Source: Rhyacichthys aspro (taxonomy: Eukaryota > Chordata > Actinopteri > Gobiiformes > Rhyacichthyidae). From it: a stretch of DNA of 64,000 nt. The stretch covers positions 17,316,758 to 17,380,757 of the forward strand of contig CM072166.1 of the NCBI GenBank assembly GCA_036850595.1, given 5' to 3'. Numbering within the stretch: the stretch's first letter is position 1; each line of letters begins with the position of its first letter. A program made the position numbers and the translations under genes. Of the stretch, positions 12,601 through 30,457 are shown piece after piece. The notes under the pieces were generated by a model, which was not told the origin of the DNA, searched no databases, and saw nothing but the letters and a program-made list of their open reading frames with translations.

Positions 12601-15600
12601 TGCCTCTTCAGTTCCTCTATTTGTTGATTGAATGCGAGTTTAGCCCTCACTATTTGAGAGAGCACTGCTTCTTTCTCTTCGAGAAGCCGAGCAAACTCAC
12701 CTGCACCACAAGTTTACAAAACAACATAAGAAAGAGGAGAACTTTAGACATTTACATAAAAAATAATGAAAAACATACCATTTTCATTCTGAAGTTTTGC
12801 CCTTTGAGCGCTTAACTCCATGATCAGACGGCTGTTCTCGTCATGTTTTGTCTTGTATTCGCTCAGTTGGTCTTCCAGAGAGCGACACATCTTGTCATAA
12901 TTAGTCTAGAAGTAAGTGAAGATGATAACAATTATTAAATGAAGTAATACATGTTCATGTTTGACTAAATTAGCTCTTACCTTGGCCTTGGCCATGACCT
13001 CTACATTGCTGCTGAGGTCATCGATCTCCATTTTGTATTCGCTATTGTCTTTCTCCAGCTTCTGTTTGACTCTCTGTAGGTTGTCTATCTGTTCTCCCAG
13101 CTCAGCCAAACTATCTGCATGTTTCTTCCTCAGAGCTGCCATAGTGGCTTCATGATGAAAGGTGCTCTCTTCTAAGTCTCGTCTCAGTTTCAGAAACTCT
13201 GCTTCTCTTTTCTTGTTCATCTCAATCTGAGCGGCTGTAGCTCCTCCGGCCTCCTCCAGACGTTCACTCAGTTGTTCCAGTTCGCAGCAGACATCCACCC
13301 GTTGCTTTTCCACCTTCGCTCGAGCAACACGCTCCACTTCTATCTCCTCTTCTAACGCCTCAATTCGCGCCTTAAACAACAAAACCTGTTAATGAAATTG
13401 ATCCAAAATCCATGCTATCTCTATATTTTTACCTGAAGCTCTTTGATCTTTTTCTGGGACTGCATTGAGGCACTTTGCTCATCCCCAATCTTTGCCAAAA
13501 GTTGACTGAATTCAAAATCTTTTCTGTCAGAGAACACCAAAAATATAAATAAAATATATTACAATATAACAATGGTTTGACAAAACTAACCCTACACATA
13601 CTTTTTAAAGCGATCCTCCAGCTGCTGCTTGTCGTTTTCTAAATCCATTATGCACTCTTGACTCAGTTTGAGATCTCCTTCAAGCTTCCTCTTGGCTCTC
13701 TCCACATCCATCCGGGCCTTTTTCTCTTGTTCCAGAGAGCCCTCCAGCTAAGACATAGATACACTTTTCAGTAACGTTTCTATAGTACCCTAAATATCCC
13801 AGACAAGTTTAAAGTTTAATAAGTTAGAGAAGCTCCCAAGGGTTAGCTTCTGTTTCTTGACTTAGATATTTAATTTATGGAAACAGAACAATGAGTGACA
13901 CTGGAAACAAAATTTGATGCACAGAGTACTTGTACAAGAGCTAGTGCAGATCCCTATTTATACTCCCATTGCTGGCAATAGATTACAGTTAGCCCCTTAT
14001 ATAATATTCTTAGATTGTTTTTGTTTGTATTTAATGAGTTGAATCTTACATCATCAACTTGCTGCTCCAGTTTAACTTTTGCTTTGGTCAAAGAGTTGAC
14101 TTTGTCCTCCTCTGCCTGCAGGTCATCCAGAGTCTGCTGGTGAGCTTCCTGCAGAGCGAGCTTCTCTTTGGATAGCCTGGCAATGGTGTCATCAAGAGTG
14201 GACAACTCCTCAGTCAGATTTTTAATCTAAGTATGTAGAGAAAATTTGATAAGAACTGCTTGTAATCTTAGAGTAAAATAAGCCAAACAGTGGACAGACC
14301 TTGTTCTCAGTGGCATGTTTTTCCTTTTCCACTTTAGCCAGAGTCAGCTCCATGTCATCAATGTCCTTCTTGAGTTCAGAGCACTCATCTTCCAGCTTCC
14401 TCTTCTTCGCCGTCAGTTCAGCATTGAGCTCCTCCTCATCTTCCAGTCTCTCACTCAGCTCTTTGGTTTTGGCCTCCAGCAGGATCTTGTTCTTGATCAG
14501 GCCCTCACACCTTTCCTCTGCATCAGCAAGGCTCTCACTTTCCTATAGAGTAAAAATCAGTAATCATCAGCGTGATTAAACTCTTCACAATTTCTATGTG
14601 CCATTATTACCATATATTTTCACACTCTCTTTTAAAATGTAATATTATGGGCCTTATAAGTGATGATCAACTTGTGTTGCCATTCTACTAACATTTTCCA
14701 TTATTTTTCCATGACTTTAAACCTGGTTTAGTAATAAAAGTCCAAGTTTTCCAGGACATATGTTTGTACTTACAGACTGAATGTGCAGGCAGAGGTCATT
14801 CTTCTCCTGAAGAAGGGAGACCATTTTGGCCTCCATTTCTTTTCTTTTTGCCTCAGATTTGGCTAAATCTTCTTTGCATTTGGCAAACTCCACCTTCATC
14901 AAGGCCATCTCCTTCTCAGTCTCAGCACTCCTCAGAAGTGGCTTGATCTTGAAATACAGTTTCATCCAGGGCCAATGTTTGACGTTCATGAATGAGCGAA
15001 TGTTGTATTGGATTATATAAATAGAATCTCTGGAAGGTGGTACAGCATTTTAATGAACTGACATTTCTATATAGAAAACAACTACAGTGTAACACAGCAG
15101 TACCTTCTCTCCGTCATTTTCTGAAGCTCTCTGCGTCTGAGGAAGCCACGACACAAGGCCTGAGTGTTAGTTATGAGAGAGGCCAGTTTCTCATCTCTCA
15201 TCTCTTCAAGCAAACCCAAGAGCCCTGCTTTAAAGAACACCTTAAAGACAAACAATAAATCTTAGAACCAGCTTCTTTGACAGCACTCATCTCTTATGAA
15301 GACTTACCTTGGTATGTCCAAACTTATACTGTGTGTGGTCCACATCTATAGAACCTAAGAGCTTCTCTGCAGCTTTTTTGTTGTCAATAAACTGTCCTTC
15401 AGGGATCACACTAGCATTCAGTACTTTGTACCTGTACAGAAAGGAGAATGTGTATCACTGACAACAACTTGCACACCAATGTTGTTTTTTGTGTGTTACC
15501 TTTGCTTGAAATCCCCATAAAGGATCCTGCTGGGAAAGCCCTTCCTGCAGATCCTGATTCCCTCCAACACACCATTACATCGCAGCTGATGGATCACCAG

Positions 15601-18600
15601 ATGATGTTCCATTATACCTAAGTGTCCACAACAACCATGTTGTATACTATGTACACCATCACATGTATGTCAGCATGCTGGGTAAAAATGGTTTTATACC
15701 TGGAGTTTTGGTCTCATTTGGAATTAGACACCGAACAAAATGAGGATGGGTGCTTCTCAGATTGGTCATGAGCTTTCCCAGGTTTTCCTGTTGAAGATGA
15801 TCACTTTAAAAACTGAGCTCTTTGTTGTTGTTCAAAACTTTTTGTATAATTTTTGTTTTTTTCAGTGCAGTTACCCTGAAGAGGGCTGACACAGTCTGAA
15901 ATGATGAGCCCTTCTTCTTTGCAGCTTTTTTTGCAGAACCAGCTCCAGCTGTGTTTTCTGACAGGGAACATTTTTATTATGGACATTATGAAAATCCTCA
16001 GGGGGCTTACATTATAAAGGACGTATATATTTATGACTGTTTCGCCTTTTACCGTCAGAGGAAGAATAGGTCATATACAGAGAGGCCAGCAGTTTGAGGC
16101 TGGCTTTCTGGTAGAGCTGCACCACTGTTTCATTCAGAGGGTCCTTGTTCTTGTCCAGCCAGCCGGTGATGCTGTAGTCCACAGTGCCAGCGTAGTGCAC
16201 CAGTGAGAAGTGAGCCTCGGCCTTCCCTTTAATGGCCTTAGGCTTTTGAAAGTTGCTAGATTTTCCAAGATGCTGGTCGTAAAGCTTGTTTTTGAAGGTG
16301 GAGTCTGAAGCCTTAGGGAACATACACTCCTCTTCAAGGATGGAGAAAATACCCATTGGCTAATTGAAAATTACATATTATATTTAGAATTATATTCAGG
16401 TAAAATAATATGCTTTACGCTTCACCCTACGTTATACTACATGTGTGTAACCTTTTCAATGAGTTCAATGCAGGCAGCAAGGTCCATCCCAAAGTCAATG
16501 AACTCCCACTCGATGCCTTCTTTTTTATATTCCTCTTGCTCCAGCACAAACATGTGATGATTAAAAAACTGTTGCAGCTTTTCATTGGTAAAATTAATGC
16601 ACAGCTGCTCCAGACTGTTATACTGCAAAACAGGAAAATAATCCTAGTTGACTTATGATCAATCATTATTAAATATTAGAAGATACAACATTTACTAACA
16701 TCAAATATTTCAAAGCCAGCAATGTCCAGCACTCCAATAAAGAACTGTCTGGGCTGTTTGGTGTCCAGCATCTGATTAATGCGGAGGACCATCCACATGA
16801 ACATCTTCTCATAAACTGATTTAGCCAATGCACCAATGGAATTATAGACCTGCAGTTGAAATTAGGAAAAGATCATAAACAGAAACCGATGAATGAATAA
16901 TTTTATTATATTACACACTAACCTGCTGAACAGTTTGACTTTTGGTCACATACTCATTCCCCACTTTCACTCTTGGATAACAAAGTGCTTTTAGCAAGTC
17001 TGCAGAGTTCAGGCCCATCAGGTATGCTGCTTTGTCAGCCACTGACAAAGAAAAACAATGTTAAAATAAAAGTAAGACTACTTAAATATATGTAACATTT
17101 CATGTGAAAATCAAAAGTTGGAAAAATGAAACTTCTAAAACGAAAGACAAAAAAATCCACTAAAGCTACTTGCCCTCAGTTCCATCTGGCTCTGCCTGCT
17201 CTTCCCTCTGCTTTTGCTTGAACTTCATGTTCCCATAATGCATCACTGCACCTGTTAGTTTGTAAATGCCAATCCTCTCTTCTCCAGTGAAGCCAAGGAT
17301 GTCAATAGCACTCTGGAAATACACACCACAGTTGCTGTTGTCATGGAAATGTGTATTAAAAATATAAAAGAATAGGTACTTACATCTGTGGCCAGCAGTT
17401 CTTCACTGTCATTAATGCTGGCCACACTTATCTCCCCCTGACTCACAAAGGGGTAGTCGTAGGGATTGGTGGTGATGAGCAGAGTCTCTAAAGAGGACAA
17501 AAACACAAGTCAAATCTGATCTGACTTTACAGTCTGTATTCTGTGCTACAGTGCTTTCACTGCATGTGTTACCAATCAGCTCAGGCTTCTTGTTGGACAT
17601 TATCTGATAGAAAATGTGGTAACTCCTCTCCGCAGACAACTGAAACGTTACTCTGGATTTTTCCAATAAATCTACAAAGAGCAACAAAGTTAAAAAACAA
17701 AACAAACAATGTTTCAAATGTTTCATGCATCGCTATTTCATTGTGAATTACAAGTTTCAATGTCGGCAGAGGCCAGTTTCCCTGAAGTTCCAAAGTGGAT
17801 CCGTATAAATTTGCCCTGAAGCCAAATAAATAAAAACAATTTGATAAATGTGTGAGAAATCATAACAGGACTTTAATGCTTTGGTAAATTTACACTTACA
17901 AAACGTGAAGAGTTATCGTTTCTGACAGTTTTGGCATTTCCAAAGGCCTCTAGCAGTGGGTTGGCAGAAATGATCTGATCCTCTAAATTTCCCTGCAACA
18001 AAACCCGTCAGAATGAGCGAAGACAAAAACAATTAAGAAAAAAGTCATCTTTAGGCTTTAACTACCTGCAGTTTGCCAGATTGAACAGCATCTTTCTTCC
18101 TGTCGCCACACCCTGCAATTGTTGCAAAGTACTGGATGACACGTTTGGTGTTGACAGTCTTCCCTGCACCAGATTCTCCACTAAACAAATGCAAAACATA
18201 CTTCAAATTTCCTTAGTTTAAGAAGGTGGTATTTTTCTATTAGCATGCTACTTACGTGATAAGGATGGATTGGTTTTCTCGATCTAAAAGTACACAAACC
18301 ATTCAATATTCAAGTTTAAAATCATGTGTGCACTTCACATTGTTTGTGTGAATACAGATTTTTGAGTATCTGCCCTTTACCAGTCAGCATGAACTGATAG
18401 GCGTTGTCAGAGATGGAGAAGATGTGTGGTGGAGCCTCTTGACGCTTTTTGCCCCTGTAGGCCACAACTACCTCCTGATTGTACACTGGGAGCCACTTGT
18501 ATGGGTTCACAGTGACACAGAAAAGCCCAGAGTAGGTCTGCAGAAAAAAAAAAAAAAGATTAGACCATTAATGCAGCCAAGCAGACGTCAGATAAATAAA

Positions 18601-19744
18601 TTAAAGAACCTTATCAACAAATTACCTTGCCCCCGTAGTGTCTGTGGCACTGATGTATGAATGTGTGCGTATGTTTCATGGTGTTCAGACACAGTAGACA
18701 CGGTATGGCTGAGAGAATCAAATTCATATGCCATGAGGCCAGTGACAAAATCAAACTCTTGTGCTGGCGCTGAGGAAATCTCAATAGCAATTTTACAAAA
18801 AGTTAGTTTTTTTGACTAGTGCTGTGTGTGGTCCTCAATACAATTCACAGTTCACATAGGTCTGAGTTCACCTTCTTTAACAGCCTCTGCAGCGCAAGGT
18901 CTGGGAGGGAAACCTGCAGGTGAACTGTACCTGTCTGACTCAGTGCAGATGACACAGTGTCACACAGAGCAGAACCCACTGTGGTACAAGGACACAAGAC
19001 ACAAGCAGTGACACAGTCAGTGTCTTGTTTTTGAGAAGGTACTGCATTTGCCCCATGCAAGCAACAAATTACGCCACTGTCTGCCAACAACGACCCAAGC
19101 TCCTAAGGTTGCCAACCTCTTCTCACAAAGTAGCAGCATCCGAGACAGGCAGGGGCGGGAATGGCAGCAGCACAAATTCAAAGGAAATATGGAATATAAT
19201 GCAAGAAAACACCCTGAATCCTGAATTTGGGTGAGTTACAAGAGTAAATGACGTAAATGTTTGTTAGTGGTTGTGGTGTACAAACAACACAACAGCCACT
19301 CCCCTGGAACAGGACTTACATAGATCATCCAGGCTGCATAACGCTCTTTGAGGTTATACAGCACTGCCGCCTCATTAAGGTGGGTCATCATGGCCATGTC
19401 CTCAATCTTGTCAAATTTGGGTGGATTCATGGGGAAGATCTGGTCTTCATTTACTGTTACAACCTGTGATTGTAAAAAAAATAAAATGTTTTTACTCAAT
19501 ACGTTTAAGCTAAAAACACTTTTGCTCATGACTGATGTACCTGCCCAGAACTAGTCTTGACAGTGGCTTTGGTCCCCTCTCTGGTTTGCACAATCCCTTT
19601 CACAAACAGTTCCTTGGAGTCGACCACAAACACTGCAGTTTTAGCATCAAATGGCCTGTTTTGGGCCTCGATTCTCTCTCGTTCAGGTCTCCTGAGGAAC
19701 GGGGCAGCCTCCCCGAACACACTCATATCAGCGTCTGAACTCAT
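8547..19744 (-). CDS. Fast-skeletal-type sarcomeric myosin heavy chain, complete
   Basis: This gene encodes the muscle thick-filament motor, which couples ATP hydrolysis to movement along actin. I traced 38 coding exons, from 19541-19744 (start ATG) to 8547-8564 (stop). They sum to 5826 nt, or 1941 aa, the normal size, with every junction in phase. The N-terminus (MSSDADMSVFGEAAPFLR) is fast-skeletal type. The P-loop GESGAGKT falls at residues 179-186, split by the 28-nt exon 18256-18283 and exon 18066-18180. Switch I NDNSSRF, switch II DIAGFEIFD and the RCLIPNE helix are all intact. Loop 2 is AK-rich (exon 15875-15957). From about residue 845 the product is coiled-coil rod, ending in KAAESE. 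One intron (exon end 17174) has a GC donor. Lying next to gas7 it matches the human MYH13-MYH3 cluster position, but I cannot assign a one-to-one orthologue. Confidence 0.95.
9218..9684. mobile_element. Retroposon in myosin intron with homopolymer body
   Basis: The insert is flanked by a 13-bp direct repeat, AAAATGACCACAC (9205-9217 and 9685-9697), a clear target-site duplication. Its right end reads CGGATAAGCGGAAGAAG followed by (ATGG)n, the tail of a common teleost retroposon. Between about 9220 and 9645 the sequence is almost only long G and C runs with one A-rich patch, which does not look like real element sequence. The long proline- or glycine-only frames here are spurious. I infer a real insertion whose body was miscalled or wrongly assembled. 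It lies in the intron between exons 9740-9910 and 8953-9153. Confidence 0.65.
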
Positions 19745-19828
19745 CTCTAAAACACAAGCAAAGACATACAGAGAGCACCAGACTGAAGATTACATTTCTG
19801 TAAATTCAAAGAAGTTACTGCTACTTAC

Positions 19829-19866
19829 TTAATGTGAGCGAAGCCAAGAGAGTCCAAGATGAACAA
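19829..19866 (-). other. Myosin 5' UTR noncoding exon (predicted)
   Basis: About 25-30 bp after the TATA box, a short exon is predicted to end at 19829, just before a perfect GTAAGT donor. It would splice to the acceptor TTTTAG two bases upstream of the ATG (exon start 19746). Sarcomeric myosin genes usually have such noncoding leader exons. The exact 5' end is a guess. Confidence 0.5.
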
Positions 19867-19891
19867 CAATACTGGGCTTTGACCTGGGATG

Positions 19892-19941
19892 CTTTTATAG
19901 AGTCCCCTTGGTTTCAGAACACAGTGAATACCTATATTTAG
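19892..19941 (-). promoter_or_regulatory. Myosin core promoter: TATA box and MEF2 site
   Basis: On the minus strand, TATAAAAG (19892-19899) lies about 150 bp upstream of the ATG. About 33 bp further upstream is CTATATTTAG (19932-19941 on the plus strand), a full match to the MEF2 consensus YTAWWWWTAR. An E-box CAACTG occurs at 20040-20045. MEF2 plus E-box next to a TATA box is the classic layout of skeletal muscle myosin promoters. Confidence 0.6.
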
Positions 19942-21067
19942 GTAAAGCCCCTGTGAATGTGGGTGGAGACAAGTAATTAGTTTGGCATCTCATATCATGG
20001 AAATGTCTCAGAGCTTTTGTTATAAATCCAAACACAGAGCAACTGCAGCTCAAGAAAGAATGAATACCAGAGGAGTGTGACCTCGGCCAAACATAATGTT
20101 AAATCAGAAATGTTGGGACGCTTAAAGGATTATAATCTAATCTATAATATTAACTGAAAATATACCAAGTTCCAAAATATTCCGGATGAAGGTTCATTTA
20201 ACCATTGAATCATTTCTGTCTCATTCAATACTCTGACAAAACACCTAATATAATGTCCTGCCATAGTCGCATCCCATAGTCTTTGTTACAACTGTTGCTA
20301 ATGTATTTATTAAAAATCCAACCCAAGTGTTCAGAGCATCAGCACACATGAAAAAAAAAAAATCTACTTTTGTATCCTTTTTATTATCCTTTCTGTGATT
20401 CTTAGGATAGTGTCGTTCACATTTTCTTGTTCCTGGCCTTATTTCTTTTCTTTTTCATTTCTTTTTCATTAAAAACCTATGGAATGCCATTAACTTTTTT
20501 TTTTTTTTATGTTTCAACTAACAGAAATTTGGTGGCGACCCACTTTTGGACCCTGGCTTCGTTTGGGAACCACTGTTGTAATAAATCTGTGTTCTCTCTC
20601 TCCCCCTTTTGCTTTAATTAATAGAGTGTTCATTACTCCTGGTAGTGTAATAAACCGTATCTAGTCACTTCACACAAGCCCTGTGGCTAGTTCCCCCTAT
20701 TCTATTTTTATAATGTATTCTTATTAGAGGAGGAGTAATAGGGCAAAGATGACCAATATTTGAAATACATTTTGTACAGTTTCCTTATCATCTTGTCACA
20801 CATTTCTGATCACATGCTCGTCAAGAAAGTGTTTTCCCAAACCTTTGTTAATGGCATAAGCAGACTGATGAGACATGAGAGAGAAAACAGCACAGACTCT
20901 TCCCTCTGTCGCGCCGAGTCATGAGAGAAGGATTGGATGGTTGTAAACTGACGAGAGGGGTGCTAAATCATGAACAAGCAGCCAATAGATCTGTGGATTA
21001 CAGTGTGTCCATCTTAAATATGGGTTACTTAAGGGAATTAATCGAGAGTGAGATATTCTTAGAGGCT

Positions 21068-21100
21068 GTCCTCAAACAGACAATGACACTGTTTGAGGAC
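21068..21100. repeat. 12-bp perfect inverted repeat
   Basis: GTCCTCAAACAG (21068-21079) and its exact reverse complement (21089-21100) are separated by 9 nt. It could fold into a short stem-loop. No function is evident. Confidence 0.6.
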
Positions 21101-21844
21101 AATGTGGATTACCACTGCAGTCTTTTTGAACTGGCATGAGGCCTCCATTGATTGAATAACTACCCCTGTTGGACATTTTGAATATTACCTAAATCTCAAA
21201 AAGCCAATGGATTGAAACAACACTTGACTTTAATCTTTAATGCAACAGATGGCAAAATCTCACGGATTATGAGTTAATGTCAAGTCAAGTTCAAGTTGTC
21301 TAAATAAAGGCCCACTAAGAAGAGGTCACACAGTCTATTATCTGTGATGATGATTTAGTTTGATAGACAGCCTTTGTTATGGAACATGTTTTAATGGATT
21401 TTTAATGGATACATTTGAAGAAACTGTACATATGCAAATAAAAAGTTGTAATTAGCTTTATTTTAATGGAATAACACTCCAAAATAAAGTAATTTTAAAG
21501 CAGAAATAATGTATGACAATGCCAAGAGGCTATCAGTTATGTGATTTATGTGCTTAAGTATGTATTATGCTTTGTTTGTTTGTTTGTTTTTTGTGTGTGT
21601 GGGTGTTTTTTTCCTCTTCTTTTCCAAAAGTTGTTCTTACTTTTTAAATGTGTAGGGTCTAATAATAGGCTAAACAAAACAAATCATGTGGATTACCTTC
21701 AAAGGGTCAATGTATGCATAGACCAGTAAAAAAAAAAAGTCAAGCCCCTACTCTGAGTTTCTCCTGCAACCTCTTTTTGGCTTAACTCTGGTATCTGCTG
21801 GAAGAATAAAACCCTGTGACAGAATAGAGACAATCAGCTTGTAT

Positions 21845-21866
21845 AGTAGTAGTAGTAGTAGTAGTA
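21845..21866. repeat. (TAG)n microsatellite
   Basis: This is a run of about seven TAG units. It is an ordinary short tandem repeat in intergenic DNA. Confidence 0.85.
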
Positions 21867-22862
21867 ACTGCTATAATGTTATATGCATTCATATTATCAT
21901 ACAGTATTTACTGGAGATATCTGTGTGAATCCTAATAAACTTACCATTTTACTTAAAATATTTTCGCCAATCTTCACAAAAAAAAAAAAACAAAAAAAAA
22001 AGTAAAAGTAAAAGTAATTCAACAGGTGTGTGGCATAATCAAGCGGCTAAGACATGCGATGTTAAATGATCCTCATGTATGGCCACCACCATATAGCAAT
22101 ATTCCTCCGTCCACTTGAGGGCAGGCTCCAGAAGAAGACGAATTATACTGTAAAATCCAATGCGTGACTTTACAAATGTAAAAAACACTTTTACAACTTG
22201 GTACAAAAGATGGTTCTGGTCTCTAGAGCTATGTTATTGTTACGTGACAAGTCCGGGGGAAGTGATTTTTATTTATTTATTTTTATTTTTGGTTTCCCCT
22301 AAGTTTAACTTTATAATTGTGTTTAATTAAGGGAAGGGTATGGAGTCAATTCAATTTCACAAAGTAAATAAAGTTTTGCAAAAGTAAAATAACAAAAAAA
22401 AAAAAAAATGCAAGCAAAAAAAAATAAAGGATTGCAACCAAAAATAAAGTATTGAGAAAAAAAATTCAAAGTCAAAGGTTGCCCAAAAGTTGAAGTAAAT
22501 ATACAGAAATGCTCAACATTGTTCTCAAAATCATATTTGTTTATTGTTACCTTCAAATATTGCAACAATTGCACTCGTCACTGCTTTTTAAAAACAATGC
22601 TTTATTGGTGTTAAACCTTTCCTTAATTGAACAAGCAGCAAATGTGACAGTAGGATGTTGTTCCCTGGCTGGGGTTGTTAAAAAAAGACATTTCTATATA
22701 AATGTATGTAAAATTAATTTCTTATCAGGAAATCAAACATATCCTGGAGCTTTTCTTTATTTCTTTAAAATAATTTTGTTAAATGTACAATATGTATTTT
22801 ACAATATAATTGGGAACAAAATTTTAAATATAAACACTGCATAAATTAGAAGTTTGAGATGA

Positions 22863-22874
22863 CATCACGTGATG
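22863..22874. promoter_or_regulatory. 12-bp palindromic E-box CATCACGTGATG
   Basis: This is a perfect 12-bp palindrome centred on CACGTG, the USF/MITF/TFE-type E-box. It lies about 450 bp upstream of the first secure coding exon of the Pim-like gene and could be part of its promoter. Confidence 0.35.
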
Positions 22875-23319
22875 GTAGAATGTGTCCAGAGTTCTGTCTG
22901 TGGTCAGTTCATTTGAGCAATTCACTAGAGCAGGGAGATATTGATTAGTTAGATAGCAATTTGAAAGTCATTGATCGTAGTTGGCAAGTAATTAGCAGTA
23001 GTAAGGTGTTCTATAGATTGTTTGTGAGTTTTAGTGAGGCTAATTTTGTTTTAGTTATGTTAGTTTAGTGTTCTTAGATTAGTTTAGTTGAGTTTGTTCT
23101 TTTTCATCATTTGTTAGACATTTTGTCAGGCTGCTAGCTGTTTTTTCTTCTTCTGTTGATTAGGTATTATTAGTAGAAGATGTTGTTTAAATCATGGCCA
23201 GTGACTCATGAAAGTCGACGGAAGAAGTGTCAAGGTAGGACTCTATGCTTTAACTGAAGAAGTACATTTAAATAAACTGACCACTGACAATGTGTTATCA
23301 TGTGTTTTTATGTTTGTAG

Positions 23320-28174
<4,855 letters not shown>

Positions 28175-29130
28175 GGACAGACTCTGGCGTCATTTCACCA
28201 ACAAGGTTTTACTGCAGATTAGCACTGATCAGAGTTAAAACTTAGACCTAAATTTAAACTTTGTTGGTGAAACACAGCCTCTGAGCAAAAAGGTAGGACG
28301 AGGTAAAATCAAGCTCAGTTTGTCTCTCAGTTCAAGTCGGCGTCAGTCAAGGTAAGTATGTTCTTGTAAAGTGTAGCTATTTTTAGTCTTTAGTCACATC
28401 AGTTAAAACACCAGTAGAAACACAGGTCTATCACTGTATTGTTTCAAAACCAAATCTAACTGACTGCTCCCTGCTGGACCCTGTGCTTCCTGGAGCTTTA
28501 AGAGTTCATGTCTCATGAACCACTGGGAGCAGCTTGGGCTCATTGTCCATTGGTCTTTTTTTTCCATCAGACTCCCCGTCCTTCAGAGACATGCCATGTG
28601 TGTGTCCCTCATTGTGTCCAGTGCACATTTCATTGATTTGCAGTGGACAGAAAAACAATGAAAGACACACACAGAAGTACAGCTCACAGGTGAAAAGACT
28701 GATGGAGGCTACACTCTAACTACTCCCAGAGGTTCATTTAGCATGAGTCTTAACAGCTCCAGGAAGCAGGGAGGTCCTGCTGGGGAATAGTTTATCAGAC
28801 TTTGCTTTATTTATTTAGTATGGCTTTGAAATGGAATCAGTGAAATCAGTAAACTTCAACTTCAAATCTGGAGAGAAATTTTAAAATCTAACTAAGGGTC
28901 TTAGTCAATTTATAGGGGCTCTCTAAAGACCCACAGTTAAGCACTACACCTCACAAGATTTCACCAGTTCATTGGTGTCAGTCTATCATAATTGACGAAG
29001 ACCCACAATCAAGTATCATATTCTGACTTTAATACATCTATGAAATGTATAAAAAAAAGGGTATATGAACATGTAATTGTAAGAACCTGTTTTTCCACTG
29101 GTGACGTAATGAGATATCTAGAAACTAATG
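28175..29130. other. Pim-like gene 3' flank
   Basis: This is probably 3' UTR followed by intergenic DNA. No clear AATAAA lies close to the stop codon. A strong donor-like AAGGTAAGTATG occurs near 28349, but no partner exon could be assigned. Confidence 0.4.
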
Positions 29131-30015
29131 TGACTTAAAGCAGTAGTCCTTTAATGTTCATCTCTTTATCCAGGGCAGTTATTGCATAATACTGCTGCTG
29201 GATGAACAATGCAGCAACAAGAAATAAAGACCATCCTAATATAGCCTGAATCACAATAAAAATTCCCTCAAAGTCACACAAACAGAAGGCAGCTAGTGCT
29301 AGACAACACAACATACCCTTTCCTTAGACCCTCCATCAGGATGAGGAAAAACAAAACAAAAAAAACACACCCGGGAAAAAAGAGAAACCTCAGGGAGAAC
29401 CACAGAAGGAGGGATCCATTCCCAGGAACAGACAGGCTGTGACATAGATGTGTCCTGAAAAGTCACAGATAAATAGTCATCATATGTACAAATGAATGAA
29501 AATTAATATGAATATAGTCCATGATAATCTCTTAGTGATTGGAACTGGGGTCAGGAGGGGTCTATGGGTTGGGACAGTAGCACAGATGGAGCACAGCTAA
29601 GGTCCAATCATCAGTGGGATGTCTAACAGCGGGGCAATAGAAGCCCTATCAAAAAGGATAGTCTAAAGTCTAACCTTAAATGTAGAGATTGTGTCTGCCT
29701 CTTTCATATGAGCTGGAGCTGATTCCATAAAACAGGAGCTTGGAGGATTAACTGAAGGCTCTAACTCCCATTGTACTTTTGGAAACCCTAGGAACGACTA
29801 GTAGCCCTGCACTTTGAGAACAAATCGCTTTATTAGGACGGTACGGCACTGTGAGGTCTCTGAGACAGGACGGGGCCTTACCACTGAGGGCCTTATAAGT
29901 GAGGAGAAGGATTTAGACCTTTTTTCTGAATTCAATTGGAAGCCAGTGAAGGTAGGCTAACATTGGGGTAATGTGCTCTCATCTGTACCTGTTAGTATTC
30001 TAGATGTCGCTTCAC
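29130..30015. repeat. Teleost interspersed repeat, family unassigned
   Basis: The stretch holds phrases that recur in many fish genomes: GAGAAACCTCAGGGAGAACC near 29381 and TTGGAAGCCAGTGAAGGTAG near 29936. It is noncoding and diverged. I recall it as a dispersed nonautonomous element but cannot name the family or place exact ends. Confidence 0.45.
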
Positions 30016-30457
30016 AGTACATAAGGCCTAACTCTAACCCAAATGTAGCTGTCCACTTTACACTCACACTTGACAACTGACATTCACTCAATAGCCTAAC
30101 AATGAAATCCCTCTCATTGTTTTAACGATAAAGCTGGACGGTCAACCTTCATTGTTTTTCTCATTGAACAACATCAACATATAAAAAATAGGACCATAAA
30201 ATTAAAGCCAACCTGCGTAACCGTTAGCCCAAAAACATACATTCTCAAAATCATTTTGATGCTTCTTAGACATGAGATTGGTAGAATCATGCCTATCTCA
30301 CTGACTTCTTTATACCATTTCACTGTGATTAACCCTATCTTATCTCTTCATTTGTCCTATGCTCTCTGGTTTGTCAGTTTTTCTCTGCAGTTGTCTTTGC
30401 TCTGGTGTTGGATGTTGGATTAAGTTTCACAGGAAACAGCTGAAAAGTTGACTGAAA

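Larger units (their letters stand above)
20050..22862. other. Intergenic DNA between the myosin gene and the Pim-like gene
   Basis: This is AT-rich sequence with poly-A/T stretches, a (GTA)n microsatellite and one short hairpin. No open frame resembles a known protein on either strand. Confidence 0.6.

Noticed and set aside
23208..23234. ATG with donor as first exon of the Pim-like gene
   Set aside because: Its phase (0) does not fit the acceptor at 23320 (needs phase 1). It was kept only as an unresolved option, not listed as an exon.
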